The notes: generated from the sequence alone by a model not told the origin. Positions 19,108 to 28,494 are shown, counted from the first letter of the stretch. The stretch is DNA of 64,000 bases from Paenibacillus sp. DCT19 (GCF_003268635.1 NZ_CP029639.1:3359501-3423500), one strand, 5' to 3'. Translations and numbers: made by a program.

Positions 19108-19152
19108 GACCGTATCCTGGTATGTTACCGGGAGCGGTCATTTTATTTTTTT
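19108..19152 (+). terminator. Terminator of the dehydrogenase operon
   Basis: GACCG...CGGTC outer stem with an inner TCC/GGA and GGTA/TACC pairing, followed by ATTTTATTTTTTT. Confidence 0.65.
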
Positions 19153-19270
19153 AGAAGTTAAAGGGTAAACACAGTACGGAAAATGATATCTACTACTTAT
19201 TTCCCTTCGCAAACCTTCATCTCTGGGTTATATTAGAGGTTGTATAATATTGGAAAGGTGAGAATATCTT

Positions 19271-19847
19271 ATGAGCAATGCCAAGATCGTCAGTTTCATA
19301 GGCGTGATTTTGTTTACCTTGGTAGCTTCTGGTTGCGCTGCGACAAATGCTATTGTAAACAGCGAGGAAGAAAACGCTCCTCCTCAAATTGTAAAAGCGC
19401 TCCAAGTGAAGACAGATGACAATCCTATCGATCAGGCCTTCGGTGAGGATTTTGAAACGGCTTCTGCGACTACCGAGATCAATTATGTTGCGAATGCATA
19501 TTTGGAGGCGTGGGAGGCGGAATGGAATCATATTTTGGCTGAATTAAAGCAGCACTATGAACACCCGGACGACATATGCATTAACAAAATACAAAAATAG
19601 CTATGAGAAGTTTGTTGAACAAGCGTCCGATCTTGAGAGAATAGATTGGTCAGACACCTCGGTATCGCCCGGCCCGGATCGCACTGAAGGTACAGGAGCG
19701 CGAAGTGCTTCATTGTTGAAAGAAGCGGAGTTGCTCAAGAGACAAGTGTTACACCTGATTGATAACTATTTTTACGAGAGTAGTGAATATGGGGAATACA
19801 TATATCTATACCAAGGTAATGGCGCGGAACTAGATCTTCTAAGGTGA
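19271..19847 (+). pseudogene. LprI/DUF1311-like lipoprotein, frame-interrupted
   Basis: The first frame (19271-19600) has a signal peptide with lipobox VASGC (Cys22) and a helical YLEAWEAEWNHIL region. The second continues ALTKYKNSYEKFVEQASDLE, GTGARSASLLKEAELLKRQ and ends at 19847, the typical DUF1311 core. The shift lies near 19570-19576 (GACGACATATGCA): a two-base loss from an AT repeat or a one-base gain. Repair gives about 191-192 residues. LprI proteins bind host lysozyme in mycobacteria; the role here is unknown. Confidence 0.65.
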
Positions 19848-19887
19848 AATAGACTTACGAATGATATGCAGAAAGGGCTGGATTATC

Positions 19888-20060
19888 TTGAAGATACATC
19901 TTGTAAGACATGGCGCGGATGAAGACGGATATCGTGGTGGCTGGAGCCAACGCGGATTAGTTGAAGAGGGGATCATACAAGCATCCATACGGTAACGAAA
20001 GCAAACGAAGGATGGAAAATAAGTGAAATGAACATTAGAAATCATTTGAATGAAACGTAA
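19888..20060 (+). pseudogene. Remnant of a histidine phosphatase gene
   Basis: A TTG start with GAAAGGG upstream gives KIHLVRHGADEDGYRGG and LVEEGIIQASI, the RHG motif and following segment of the phosphoglycerate-mutase-like phosphatases, then a stop at 19993-19995. One frame over, 22 codons read EGWKISEMNIRNHLN, like the C-terminus of the same family, to a stop at 20058-20060. The roughly 130 residues between are missing. This looks like a true internal deletion, unlike the one-base breaks elsewhere. Confidence 0.6.
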
Positions 20061-20090
20061 GTTTCAAGCAACCTTGGTTAAGGAGTATTT

Positions 20091-20792
20091 ATGAATATTA
20101 ATAAGACACCTATTGAAGATATAAAATTAATTAGTGTGTTGGTGCTGGCAACCTTATCTTGCCTTGGGCTGGCTCAGTATTTACGTGTCCAATCAGACAA
20201 GAACATGTTCAACTTCCTGAGCTGGGATGTTTTCTTAGCATGGGTTCCTTTCATTTTATCGACAATCATCAGATATATATCCAGTAAAAAGATAACTAAG
20301 CCTAGCCTTATAGGGATAGGGCTGCTGAGTGTTGTTTGGCTTTTCTTCCTTCCGAATTCTGCGTATCTGTTTACGGAAATTCTACATTCATTTCGATATT
20401 TGGATGCACAAGGGGAGGCAAGATTTTGGTTCCAAATGGACTTCTGGTATAGTCTGACAGTAACTTTTGGAGTAGCTATCATAGGTCTATTCCTCTCCAT
20501 ATGTTCAATACATCAAGTTCACCGAATGTTAAATCGAATGATGAGCAGATTGAGCAGCATGCTGGTTGTTGGTGTTATTATTCTGCTGAGTAGTTTAGGC
20601 GTATATATCGGGCGATTCAATCGGTGGAATAGCTGGGATCTATTATCACAACCTAAGCAGATTCTAAGAGATCTCATGACGGATATAAGCTCGGGACGAG
20701 GTATATTAATAGAATTTGTTGCTATTCTGTTTACAATCCAAGTTTTTGGATACGTGATCATAGGTTTGTTGACTGCGAGATTGAGTAAGTAA
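20091..20792 (+). CDS. DUF1361 integral membrane protein
   Basis: 233 residues with about six membrane helices. Family signatures visible are NFLSWDVFLAWVPF, FFLPNSAYLFTE and YIGRFNRWNSWDL. The function of DUF1361 is not established. AAGGAG is five bases before the ATG. No clear operon partner. Confidence 0.82.
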   Translation: MNINKTPIEDIKLISVLVLATLSCLGLAQYLRVQSDKNMFNFLSWDVFLAWVPFILSTIIRYISSKKITKPSLIGIGLLSVVWLFFLPNSAYLFTEILHSFRYLDAQGEARFWFQMDFWYSLTVTFGVAIIGLFLSICSIHQVHRMLNRMMSRLSSMLVVGVIILLSSLGVYIGRFNRWNSWDLLSQPKQILRDLMTDISSGRGILIEFVAILFTIQVFGYVIIGLLTARLSK

Positions 20793-20876
20793 GAAGAGAG
20801 ATCCAATAATCACTAGAATAATATTTGGCAAACAGTATTGTAGTAACTGATAAACTTGAATTAGGAGCGTGAGTCG

Positions 20877-21212
20877 ATGACGAACGATTTTTATTGTGAC
20901 GAGGTATTGAACGGTAAGACAAAAGTAACGACCGTAATGGAAACCGAAAATGTCTTAGCGTATTATCACACTCGTCCGTTCTATGAAGTTCACATTGTTG
21001 TCATTCCCAAGAAACATATTGATTCATTAATTAGTCTAATGAAAGAGCAAGAGCATATGTTGTTAATTGAGATGATGGAAGTTGTTTCACAGGTTTCTGC
21101 AAGATTAATCTCCGAATACGGGGCGAGCAAAATTGTCACGAATATAGGAAAGTATCAGGATTCCAAACATCTACATTGGCATGTTGTGTATGGAGAAATA
21201 ATAAGAGATTAA
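20877..21212 (+). CDS. HIT-family nucleotide hydrolase/transferase
   Basis: 111 residues. The histidine triad is KHLHWHV (His98, 100, 102), and HIVVIPKKHIDSL is the usual central strand. HIT proteins hydrolyse nucleotide phosphoramidates or dinucleoside polyphosphates. The triad has Trp in place of the usual small hydrophobic residue but keeps all three histidines. AGGAGCGTGAG precedes the ATG. Confidence 0.85.
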   Translation: MTNDFYCDEVLNGKTKVTTVMETENVLAYYHTRPFYEVHIVVIPKKHIDSLISLMKEQEHMLLIEMMEVVSQVSARLISEYGASKIVTNIGKYQDSKHLHWHVVYGEIIRD

Positions 21213-21257
21213 TACAGGTAAAAGAGGATGATCCAGTATTGTGGAGGTGTGGGATAG

Positions 21258-21725
21258 ATGTATGCTAAGGATTACCGATATATTGGGATGAAGATCATAG
21301 CGGTTTTCGTCTCAACGCTGATCTTGAGTTTGTATGGATCCTGGAGAGCCTATACACCCGAATCTGATCGAGTATCTGACGTAGGTTATTACTCCTTCGG
21401 TGGAATATTAGCGATCCAAGTAGTTCCGATATTCTTTGTATTTATCATATTAGGCGTAATCTTGTCTCCATTTATTGATACAATGATATTTAATAAATTC
21501 CATTCTAAAGGTGTAAAAGGATTAATTACGTTCGTAATCGCTTATCTATTGCTTGGTGTGGTTGGTGGAATAATGATCTCCATTTTCTTTCGTAGAGTGG
21601 ATTCAATTCTATTTTTCAGTACCCTTTCAATTACTGGTTCAATGATTTTTCTTGTCGTTCAATTCGTATTGCAAGGCATTTTTTATAAGCGCAGAGCTAA
21701 GGATAATCCAAAGCAAAACGTCTAA
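21258..21725 (+). CDS. Four-helix membrane protein of unknown function
   Basis: 155 residues; hydrophobic helices at about 12-30, 46-70, 86-110 and 118-142, with a basic C-terminus (YKRRAKDN). GGAGGTG is upstream of the ATG. No family recognised. It ends 20 bases before a terminator and may be cotranscribed with the HIT gene 45 bases upstream. Confidence 0.65.
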   Translation: MYAKDYRYIGMKIIAVFVSTLILSLYGSWRAYTPESDRVSDVGYYSFGGILAIQVVPIFFVFIILGVILSPFIDTMIFNKFHSKGVKGLITFVIAYLLLGVVGGIMISIFFRRVDSILFFSTLSITGSMIFLVVQFVLQGIFYKRRAKDNPKQNV

Positions 21726-21744
21726 ATAACATATGGATTCAAAA

Positions 21745-21768
21745 AGTCACCTAACGGTGGCTTTTTTT
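21745..21768 (+). terminator. Rho-independent terminator
   Basis: AGTCACC-TAAC-GGTGGCT with seven T. Confidence 0.85.
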
Positions 21769-21874
21769 AGTGTTTTATTTGTTAATTACAAAATTTGCAA
21801 CTTTATCACTGATCATCGCGTTATGTTTATGTGGTCATATATGGAAGTATTCAGACTAGGAGGTTATCTCTATC

Positions 21875-23278
21875 ATGTCCAATAAACAGACTCAGCACAT
21901 GAATTCAACTCGGCAAATGCGAGTAATTAAGCCAGTAATTGCTGGTGTAACGGCTGCTATGTTTGCTGCTTATGGTGTACTGGGCATCCTACCAACTCAA
22001 GCCCATGCAGAAGCTTCTGATATTTCGGTGCGCAACTGGCATTCTTATAATAGCTACTCCGTACCTGAGGTTAAAGCATCATGGAGTGCCAATGTAGATA
22101 ATTACCTTAAGATGAACGAAGCTTATTTAGAAGGCAGTGCTATTGCCGAAGAAGGTAAGGTATTTACATTTGTGGGATCGAAGTTGGTTGCACTCGATGC
22201 CAAAACGGGAAAACAGATATGGACGTATGGCAAAAAGCTAACACCATTCATCACTTATAAGGATGGGACTCTCTATGGATTAAGTGCTAATCATAAGCCT
22301 TATGCACTGACTGCAAAGACAGGTAAGGTGAAATGGCAGTCTGGTACATCCACGAGTATAGATGCAATGCTGCGTACCGAAGCTTTAATTCCTAAGACAG
22401 ATACATTCTATGTGATTAATGGAAGTACAACTTTTGCATTTGATATGAAGTCAGGCAAGCTGCGCTGGAAGGCGAATGAACCGTTGGGTGAAGGGAACGG
22501 CACTGCGTATCTAGAGGAGTCTGATGGGGTTGTACTGCGAACTTTCAATGTACAAGGTGCACTTTCATCCATTCAGCTCAATGCGTATGACAAGAAAACA
22601 GGCAAGAAGCTATGGAGTGAATTCGGTCAGGGAGAAGCTCTCCAAGTTAAAGGTGGCCTTGTATATTCAATCGACTATTACTCGCCAATGCTGGAAGAAT
22701 ACGATTCAATCCCTGATCGAACCTGGAAGGTGAATGTGTACAATTTAAAGACGGGTGTGTTGAAAGGCAGTCAGGAGTATTCGTGGAAAATGGCTGGAGA
22801 ACCACCGTATGCAAATGGTCGGGGCAGTATATTAGCGAACCAAGATAAACTGTACATTGAACAAGGGGATAAAATAGCAGAGTATTCGCTAAACGCCTAC
22901 AAAAAAGGAAGTGCTCCCCTGCGAACACTACAGCGACCTCATGGGGAGAACCTAGAATTGATTGGCATCGTTCAAGAACGGCTGATCTATAAGAACTATA
23001 CGACAGGAGAACTGACCGGAATTAAGCTGGCTAATGGTCAGGAGATCAAATGGTTAGGAGATGCACCTATTTCCCAGATTGATGTCTATGGTAAAGGTAT
23101 GTATCGGTCACAGCGCAACGGTACATTGCTAGGCATCGATATGCTGTCAGCGAAGCCTCTTTTCCGGGTAGCGACTGGGGGAGATCTGCATCATACAACG
23201 TTAAAAACGGATGGGATGCTCATCGTTCAGACGGAAGGCAAGATTCTCGGCGTGAAATTACCGGCAGCTCTGAAATAA
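21875..23278 (+). CDS. Secreted PQQ-type beta-propeller protein
   Basis: 467 residues. The N-terminus is basic, followed by a membrane-spanning signal (about 20-46) ending AHA-EAS. The body contains recurring propeller blades: LVALDAKTGKQIW, YALTAKTGKVKW, FAFDMKSGKLRW, NAYDKKTGKKLW. That pattern matches PQQ-binding-like/BamB-like repeats, but nothing indicates bound PQQ or an enzyme. Probably a surface or wall-associated scaffold. AGGAGG is upstream. A small membrane protein gene follows 33 bases after the stop and may be cotranscribed. Confidence 0.75.
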   Translation: MSNKQTQHMNSTRQMRVIKPVIAGVTAAMFAAYGVLGILPTQAHAEASDISVRNWHSYNSYSVPEVKASWSANVDNYLKMNEAYLEGSAIAEEGKVFTFVGSKLVALDAKTGKQIWTYGKKLTPFITYKDGTLYGLSANHKPYALTAKTGKVKWQSGTSTSIDAMLRTEALIPKTDTFYVINGSTTFAFDMKSGKLRWKANEPLGEGNGTAYLEESDGVVLRTFNVQGALSSIQLNAYDKKTGKKLWSEFGQGEALQVKGGLVYSIDYYSPMLEEYDSIPDRTWKVNVYNLKTGVLKGSQEYSWKMAGEPPYANGRGSILANQDKLYIEQGDKIAEYSLNAYKKGSAPLRTLQRPHGENLELIGIVQERLIYKNYTTGELTGIKLANGQEIKWLGDAPISQIDVYGKGMYRSQRNGTLLGIDMLSAKPLFRVATGGDLHHTTLKTDGMLIVQTEGKILGVKLPAALK

Positions 23279-23311
23279 ACTCTCCGAGCCCAATGAAGGT
23301 GGATATTTGTT

Positions 23312-23728
23312 TTGAATCGAACCAGTGATGGAATACAGTCTTTTTCACGTTTTCTAATCTCTAATGTAATCGTCACGTTAATCGCCGTTGGCATATATGG
23401 TGGAGTCATGTTCACTGACCCTCAAGCCGGCGTGGATATGAGTGACCGAGCGAGCATCCTATTTTATCTGGCTTATATCAGCATACCTGTGTTTATCGTA
23501 TTCGTATTGCTCACCACAGTCCTAGTTTGGTTCAGAGAACGATTACCAAAGAAAAGACACACTTCGAATGTCATCGTGTACGATGTAATAATTGCCGGGA
23601 TCGTAAGTATGTTATTTTACCTTGTGCATAGTGCATTTTATGAAATTAGCTTTGTAATAGCCATATCACCATTTATATCTACACTGACCTTTAGTATCTT
23701 GTATAATACGTATATTACTAAAACTTAA
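23312..23728 (+). CDS. Small integral membrane protein, unknown function
   Basis: 138 residues from a TTG at 23312, chosen because AAGGTGG is nine bases upstream. Four predicted helices (about 14-32, 48-70, 88-105, 110-130), separated by a basic RERLPKKRH loop. No family recognised. Probably in one transcript with the propeller gene; a terminator follows. Confidence 0.6.
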   Translation: MNRTSDGIQSFSRFLISNVIVTLIAVGIYGGVMFTDPQAGVDMSDRASILFYLAYISIPVFIVFVLLTTVLVWFRERLPKKRHTSNVIVYDVIIAGIVSMLFYLVHSAFYEISFVIAISPFISTLTFSILYNTYITKT

Positions 23729-23765
23729 TCTACGTTCTTGCTCGTCTAAATGTGATGTAAAGAAC

Positions 23766-23805
23766 TAAGCCGTAGCCCTGGAGTATTCAGTGCTGCGGCT
23801 TTTTT
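23766..23805 (+). terminator. Rho-independent terminator
   Basis: AGCCGTAGC pairs with GCTGCGGCT (one G-U) and is followed by six T. Confidence 0.8.
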
Positions 23806-23918
23806 CATTGTAGATAAACTTTCAACGAAGATTGTACCAATATTTAGAAATTGTATTTATATCAGTCGCTATATATAATTTTAGACCTACATAATACATC
23901 CTTGGGAGAGCGGACATC

Positions 23919-24704
23919 ATGAACAAATTGGTTTCAGTATTTATCATCTTCTTATTCATTCATACCATTGGACTCTCGGCAGCCGTTTCAGCATCTGAGC
24001 TGAAAGAATCGCCTATCATCGTAGATAATGGCAAGATTATTAGTGGCAGAACGCTAATTCCAATCAAGGTGGTTTCTACTCATTTTGGTTATCAGGTAGG
24101 ATGGGAACAAGAAGCGAAGGTGGTTACGATTCTTGGTCGGGATACTACGATCCGTATGAAGATAAATTCTAACGAAGTGAGTCTCAATGATCAGAAGCTT
24201 ACGCTTGAGGTGCCAGCACAGATATATAACGGGGTCACTTATGTTCCGTTGAAATTTCTGAGTGATGTGTTCGGAGCGAGTATCCGTTGGAATTCGACCT
24301 TCAAGGTGGCGCAAGTGCTGTGGGAAGATCAAACGATGTTAATATACACGGAAATTAAACGGATTCCTGATCTGACTGATAAACAGGTTGATAGCCTGTC
24401 CAAGGCAGCTAATGAGGCTGCTGTGATTACAGATATGAAATATGCTAAAGAGCATTTTAAACCTTATTTTACGGATAAATTGCTAGGTAAGATCCTATGG
24501 AATAAAGGTTTGCCATTTCGAATCCAATTTGATTCCAAACATCAAAGTGCAGTCACCTATCTGAACATTTACCATTCCGAAGCTGTAATGACTCATCTCT
24601 CTTACTTTGCGCTCCACACCTGGGTCACTCGGATGATGGAGTTGGAGTATGTAGATCATCACTGGAAGATCAGCCGAATTGATTTTAAATACACGTATTT
24701 CTAA
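23919..24704 (+). CDS. Secreted stalk-domain protein
   Basis: 261 residues. A signal peptide (about 1-26, VSA) precedes one copper-amine-oxidase N-terminal-like stalk unit (about 30-135) with LIPIKVVSTHFGY, then NGVTYVPLKFLSDVFGASIRWN. The C-terminal 120 residues (from about 145) are a mixed alpha/beta domain with DLTDKQVDSLSKAANEA and HHWKISRIDF, which looks like an NTF2-like lipoprotein fold, but I am unsure. Likely attached to or near the cell wall. GGGAG precedes the ATG. Confidence 0.7.
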   Translation: MNKLVSVFIIFLFIHTIGLSAAVSASELKESPIIVDNGKIISGRTLIPIKVVSTHFGYQVGWEQEAKVVTILGRDTTIRMKINSNEVSLNDQKLTLEVPAQIYNGVTYVPLKFLSDVFGASIRWNSTFKVAQVLWEDQTMLIYTEIKRIPDLTDKQVDSLSKAANEAAVITDMKYAKEHFKPYFTDKLLGKILWNKGLPFRIQFDSKHQSAVTYLNIYHSEAVMTHLSYFALHTWVTRMMELEYVDHHWKISRIDFKYTYF

Positions 24705-24730
24705 TAAAATGAAAAGTTCGCTTAGCGAAC

Positions 24731-24778
24731 ACGGCTGCATGGGTCAGAACTCTGGCTTATACAGTCGTTTTTTTTTTT
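24731..24778 (+). terminator. Rho-independent terminator
   Basis: ACGGCTG pairs with CAGTCGT and continues inward; eleven T follow. A second small hairpin (GTTCGC-TTA-GCGAAC) lies just upstream. Confidence 0.7.
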
Positions 24779-24872
24779 GACATTAGTTTCAGAGAATGAG
24801 AAAATGTTGTGTTGTGAGAAAAGGATAGGGGGTAACTCCCTGATAAGATAGCTATATATTGGAGGTCTATGG

Positions 24873-25181
24873 ATGAATCAACGATATCGTATTACAAGAA
24901 CCATGCAGGAGAGTAACGCGGAACAAGCGATCACTCTGGAGGAATGCAAGCAGTATTTTGCGGAAAAAGATGACTTTGCGTACTCCAGCGTTTTACATGT
25001 AAAAGGACCTGACAGTATCATGTCGATTGACGGAGATTTTTTCATGTGGTCACATGAGGGTAACGAAATTCCATTTCGTTTATTCTCGGGAGATCTGTAT
25101 GTGGCAATCTCCAATGAAGCAGTCGTTCCGAAGATGATTGAGATCGCAACGGATCTGCGCGCTGATATTGTTGAAGGATAG
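24873..25181 (+). CDS. Hypothetical protein, 102 residues
   Basis: An acidic soluble protein with DFAYSSVLHVKGPDSIMSIDGDFFMW and LFSGDLYVAIS. No signal peptide or membrane segment and no family recognised. GGAGG lies seven bases before the ATG, supporting a real gene. A cytosolic binding domain is all that can be guessed. Confidence 0.6.
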   Translation: MNQRYRITRTMQESNAEQAITLEECKQYFAEKDDFAYSSVLHVKGPDSIMSIDGDFFMWSHEGNEIPFRLFSGDLYVAISNEAVVPKMIEIATDLRADIVEG

Positions 25182-25280
25182 GACAGTGATTGAACAACAT
25201 ATTAGTTAAGAAGATAACGAGACCACGATGAGATTGAAGAGGATAGAAGGTAGTTATTTTGCAGCGACAGGAGTAAGGTT

Positions 25281-25919
25281 ATGAACATTATTGTTTTTGG
25301 AGCCACTGGCAAAACCGGCCGCGATATCGTAGCAGGAGCACTGAAGAATGGGCATCAGGTTACCGTGTTTGTCCGCAATCCCTCTAAGCTTAACATGACT
25401 CATCCCAATCTTCATGTCCATACCGGAGAGATCACGAATATGGAAGACGTTGATAGGGTCACCAAAGCCCAACATTATGATGTGGTCTATTCAGCGATAG
25501 GTTCTAAAGGGATGTTTAAACGCGAACCCTTACTCATTCAAGCCATGCATCATATGGTCAAAGCATCTGAGAAGAACGGTGTAGGCAAGTTCATTCATAT
25601 CTCCTTCGCCGGTGTGCGATCAGATGCTGGTAAGTTAGGTTTGTTGTATAAGCTAATTGTTCCTAATGTGATGAAAAACTTGCTTCATGACCATCGAGAG
25701 AAGGATGCTGTAATCAAGCAAAGCAGTCTAAACTGGGTTCTGGTACAGCCTCCCATTCTAACTGTAGATCCATATTCCGGAAAGTATGTACATGAGGAGC
25801 GCATTCATCCTGACAAGTCTCGTAAGTTGAAAATGTCACGAGCCAATTTGGCTGACTTTATGTTGAAGCTAGCGAATGATTCTACTTATGATGGTAAAGA
25901 GGTATTTGTAACCGAGTAA
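25281..25919 (+). CDS. NAD(P)-binding Rossmann protein (NmrA/BVR-B-like)
   Basis: 212 residues. The nucleotide loop GATGKTG opens the protein, followed by VFVRNPSKL, a conserved NADP-type segment; VYSAIGSKGM, ISFAGVRSD and WVLVQPP are typical of the atypical SDR family (YwnB-like). These act as flavin or biliverdin reductases or redox sensors; the substrate here is unknown. AGGAG precedes the ATG. Confidence 0.82.
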   Translation: MNIIVFGATGKTGRDIVAGALKNGHQVTVFVRNPSKLNMTHPNLHVHTGEITNMEDVDRVTKAQHYDVVYSAIGSKGMFKREPLLIQAMHHMVKASEKNGVGKFIHISFAGVRSDAGKLGLLYKLIVPNVMKNLLHDHREKDAVIKQSSLNWVLVQPPILTVDPYSGKYVHEERIHPDKSRKLKMSRANLADFMLKLANDSTYDGKEVFVTE

Positions 25920-25998
25920 CTGCACCCCATTGAACCGCATGATTCTAAATGGCAGTGTGAATTCTTCAAGGGAATATGGAACGAAGTTGAGGTGTGAA

Positions 25999-26931
25999 GT
26001 GAGAAGGATAAGTGTATTGCTATTATGCATCTGTATGATCTATGGATTTACTCCGCCTGCTCTAACAGAAGCGGCTAAGGCTTCTACAACAATTAAAACA
26101 GCGGTACATATGTACAAAGGCCAGCCTTATGTTCAGATTAGCGGTGGCAACCCAGCCGTGACCAAGTCCATAAATAAAATTTTAAAGGAACATACGGTAA
26201 AGGTCGTTGATGACCACCGAGCACTGCAACAACACAATCGTGTAGCCTGGTCTATAACCAGTGTCAAAACCTTGTATAATAACCAAAAGTTATTGTCTAT
26301 CGTGTATACGGATGGGATAAATTACACGGATGATAACGTAGGAACCTACATATCTTCGACGTATAACTTTGATCTTACAACAGGGAAGCGTATTACACTA
26401 AGCGATGTTGTCGATACGGAGTTCAAAAAAGCTAATCTGATGTCAATCATATCTCAGAGTCTTCAGTTGAAATATGATAAAGGTATTCAGATTATCGAGA
26501 AGCGAATTTATGAAATTCCGTCGTACTATGTGTCAGAATTTTATTACTACAATAAAGGGATTGTCGTCCGTTTCCATCCCACTACTGTGGCAGAAGCAGC
26601 CGAAGGATTCATTGATGTTATCGTACCATATGACCAATTAAGCGATCGGAGCATTAGTCAAACTGTACCTAAATATCTAAATTATCTACGGAATCATGTA
26701 AGTGATTATAACGAAACCGAGATGCAGTACTTTGATGGATACAAAATAGGCAATATTTATGCTTTGAGTAATGGTGAATATTGGAGACAGGTTGAACCCA
26801 GATTTTATTCAATACCATCTGACTTGCTATTACCTAAGGTGAGGATCTATAAAGATCGAACACGGTACTACATGTGGGTTGACGGCACAGATGATGCAGT
26901 CGAGGTAGAGAGGCTGGTTTATTCTGAATGA
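25999..26931 (+). CDS. Secreted DUF3298/DUF4163-like protein (RsiV-like domain)
   Basis: 310 residues from a GTG at 25999, with GAGGTG upstream; the signal peptide then starts MRRISVLLLC and ends near residue 29. An earlier TTG at 25930 is possible but would give a long polar N-terminus. The body has NNQKLLSIVYTDGINY, NFDLTTGKRITLSDV and VRFHPTTVAEAAEGFIDVIVPY, features of the DUF3298 fold found in the lysozyme-binding RsiV ectodomain. It has no membrane anchor. Its stop overlaps the hicB-like start (ATGA), implying coupling. Confidence 0.65.
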   Translation: MRRISVLLLCICMIYGFTPPALTEAAKASTTIKTAVHMYKGQPYVQISGGNPAVTKSINKILKEHTVKVVDDHRALQQHNRVAWSITSVKTLYNNQKLLSIVYTDGINYTDDNVGTYISSTYNFDLTTGKRITLSDVVDTEFKKANLMSIISQSLQLKYDKGIQIIEKRIYEIPSYYVSEFYYYNKGIVVRFHPTTVAEAAEGFIDVIVPYDQLSDRSISQTVPKYLNYLRNHVSDYNETEMQYFDGYKIGNIYALSNGEYWRQVEPRFYSIPSDLLLPKVRIYKDRTRYYMWVDGTDDAVEVERLVYSE

Positions 26932-27179
26932 AAACATATAGAGCCTATGCGATATTCAATTTTGCTGCTGATGGAATCAATGTTACCTTTCCTGAACTGC
27001 CTGGATGTGTGACGTGTGGTTATACACTAGATGAAGCTTTATATATGGCAAAAGAAGCGCTTGAGTTATATATCAAGGGTGAGCCTATCGCGGAACTCCT
27101 AGCATTAGCTAGCGAGATGCCCGAGTTAACTGACGCTAATGATAGGGTTTATCTGATTGAAGCGAATCATATAGATTGA
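26928..27179 (+). CDS. HicB-family antitoxin-like protein, no HicA partner seen
   Basis: 83 residues. INVTFPELPGCVTCGYTLDEALYMAKEAL is the partly degraded RNase H-like HicB core with the PELPGC motif. The C-terminal DNA-binding extension of full HicB is absent. HicB normally neutralises HicA, an RNA-binding toxin, but no HicA-like gene adjoins it. It may be a solitary regulator. It overlaps the upstream gene by four bases. Confidence 0.75.
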   Translation: MKTYRAYAIFNFAADGINVTFPELPGCVTCGYTLDEALYMAKEALELYIKGEPIAELLALASEMPELTDANDRVYLIEANHID

Positions 27180-27289
27180 TGCATCAGACAGAGTCACATC
27201 AGAGTTCTACGTCATTTTATGTATATTCTCGCGCAACATATGTTAAAATGGGATTTGTACTATCATTTATATTAAATAAGGAGGCCAAT

Positions 27290-27634
27290 ATGGAGCCGAT
27301 ACAGCCTCAAGATATTCAAAATAGAATCAGCGAACTTGCTGATCAAGATGTATACGTACACCTTGAATTAACGACAGGTGCGTATGCTCAGCACTTGGAC
27401 AGCACAAGACATCCGGCGTCGGCATTTATTTCCAATGCGGTCATTCGATATACGCAGGGATCTATCTCCGCGACGAGTCCATACCGAGTTGGCTTAAAGA
27501 CAACTCAGGGATGGATCTATGCTGAAGGACTTACACATGTCGATGAGCAGGACAAGGATCGCTTAATTTTGGCTGGACATGATACTCAAGGAAAATTGGT
27601 TGTAGCATTACAACTCAGCAGAGAAATGTTCTGA
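27290..27634 (+). CDS. yojF: YojF/DUF1806 family protein
   Basis: 114 residues. ISELADQDVYVHLELTTGAYA and DRLILAGHDTQGKLVVALQLS match YojF of Bacillus. The ATG at 27290 is fixed by AAGGAGG six bases upstream. In Bacillus, yojF precedes yojG (bshB2), the bacillithiol deacetylase, as here. The role of YojF is not known in detail; it may assist the partner. Confidence 0.87.
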   Translation: MEPIQPQDIQNRISELADQDVYVHLELTTGAYAQHLDSTRHPASAFISNAVIRYTQGSISATSPYRVGLKTTQGWIYAEGLTHVDEQDKDRLILAGHDTQGKLVVALQLSREMF

Positions 27635-27653
27635 TGGAAGTGGAGGAGCAAGC

Positions 27654-28328
27654 ATGAATAATGAACAATACAAACATCAGCGCATTTTGGTTGTATTCCC
27701 TCATCCAGATGATGAGGCATTTGGAGTTTCGGGAACGTTGGCTAAATACATAGAAGACGGTGCTCACGTCACATATGCTTGCCTGACCCTTGGCGAAATG
27801 GGACGAAATATGGGAATACCGCCATTTGCCAATCGAGTAACGTTGCCAGCCATTCGTAAGCAGGAATTGATTGAATCCGCCCATGCGATTGGTATCCAAG
27901 ACTTAAGAATGCTAGGTTTTCATGATAAAATGATTGAATTTGAAGACCCGGATCTGTTGGATGCCCGGCTTATGGAGCTCATTGATGAGTTGAATCCGTC
28001 GCTCGTCATTACGTTCTATCCAGGTCATAGTGTGCATCCTGATCATGATGCGACGGGTGCTGCTGTTATCCGCACAATTAGCCGAATGCCAGCACAGAAT
28101 CGTCCGGTTGTACATTGTATCGCATTCTCCAAAAACTATGAGCAGGCTATTGGAAAACCAGACGTCCTCATGGATGTAAAGGCGTTACTGGCGAAGAAAA
28201 TGGCATCGATCCGCGCACACCGTTCACAGTTCCAAGCGGCTGAGCTTGTTGGCAAAAGCGAACTGAATGATAAAGAAATTCAGAAACGCTTCGGAACCGA
28301 AGTGTTCTGGACATATCGATTTGAATAA
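27654..28328 (+). CDS. bshB2: BshB2-type bacillithiol biosynthesis deacetylase
   Basis: 224 residues of the LmbE/PIG-L fold. FPHPDDEAFGVSGTLA is the zinc-binding motif (His17, Asp20), and HSVHPDHDATG supplies the distal ligand. BshB enzymes remove acetate from GlcNAc-malate on the way to bacillithiol, the main low-molecular-weight thiol in these bacteria; bshB2 partners often also process bacillithiol conjugates. The pairing with yojF supports this assignment. GGAGGAGCAAGC precedes the ATG. Confidence 0.88.
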   Translation: MNNEQYKHQRILVVFPHPDDEAFGVSGTLAKYIEDGAHVTYACLTLGEMGRNMGIPPFANRVTLPAIRKQELIESAHAIGIQDLRMLGFHDKMIEFEDPDLLDARLMELIDELNPSLVITFYPGHSVHPDHDATGAAVIRTISRMPAQNRPVVHCIAFSKNYEQAIGKPDVLMDVKALLAKKMASIRAHRSQFQAAELVGKSELNDKEIQKRFGTEVFWTYRFE

Positions 28329-28400
28329 ACGCCGTGGATCATGCGATAAAATTATATTTTATTATTAGATCTGTCCCACATAACAGATCTAAGTGATCGT

Positions 28401-28425
28401 AAAAGTCGCCTTCGAGGCGACTTTT
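28401..28425 (+). terminator. Terminator, probably bidirectional
   Basis: AAAAGTCGCC-TTCG-AGGCGACTTTT, a 9-bp stem; A and T tracts on both sides serve bshB2 and the convergent hydrolase gene. Confidence 0.8.
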
Positions 28426-28494
28426 ATGTTTTATAACGAAGATTAGTACAATCCTTACTTTGAACGAAACGCATTAATTCAAATGACGTTCGTT

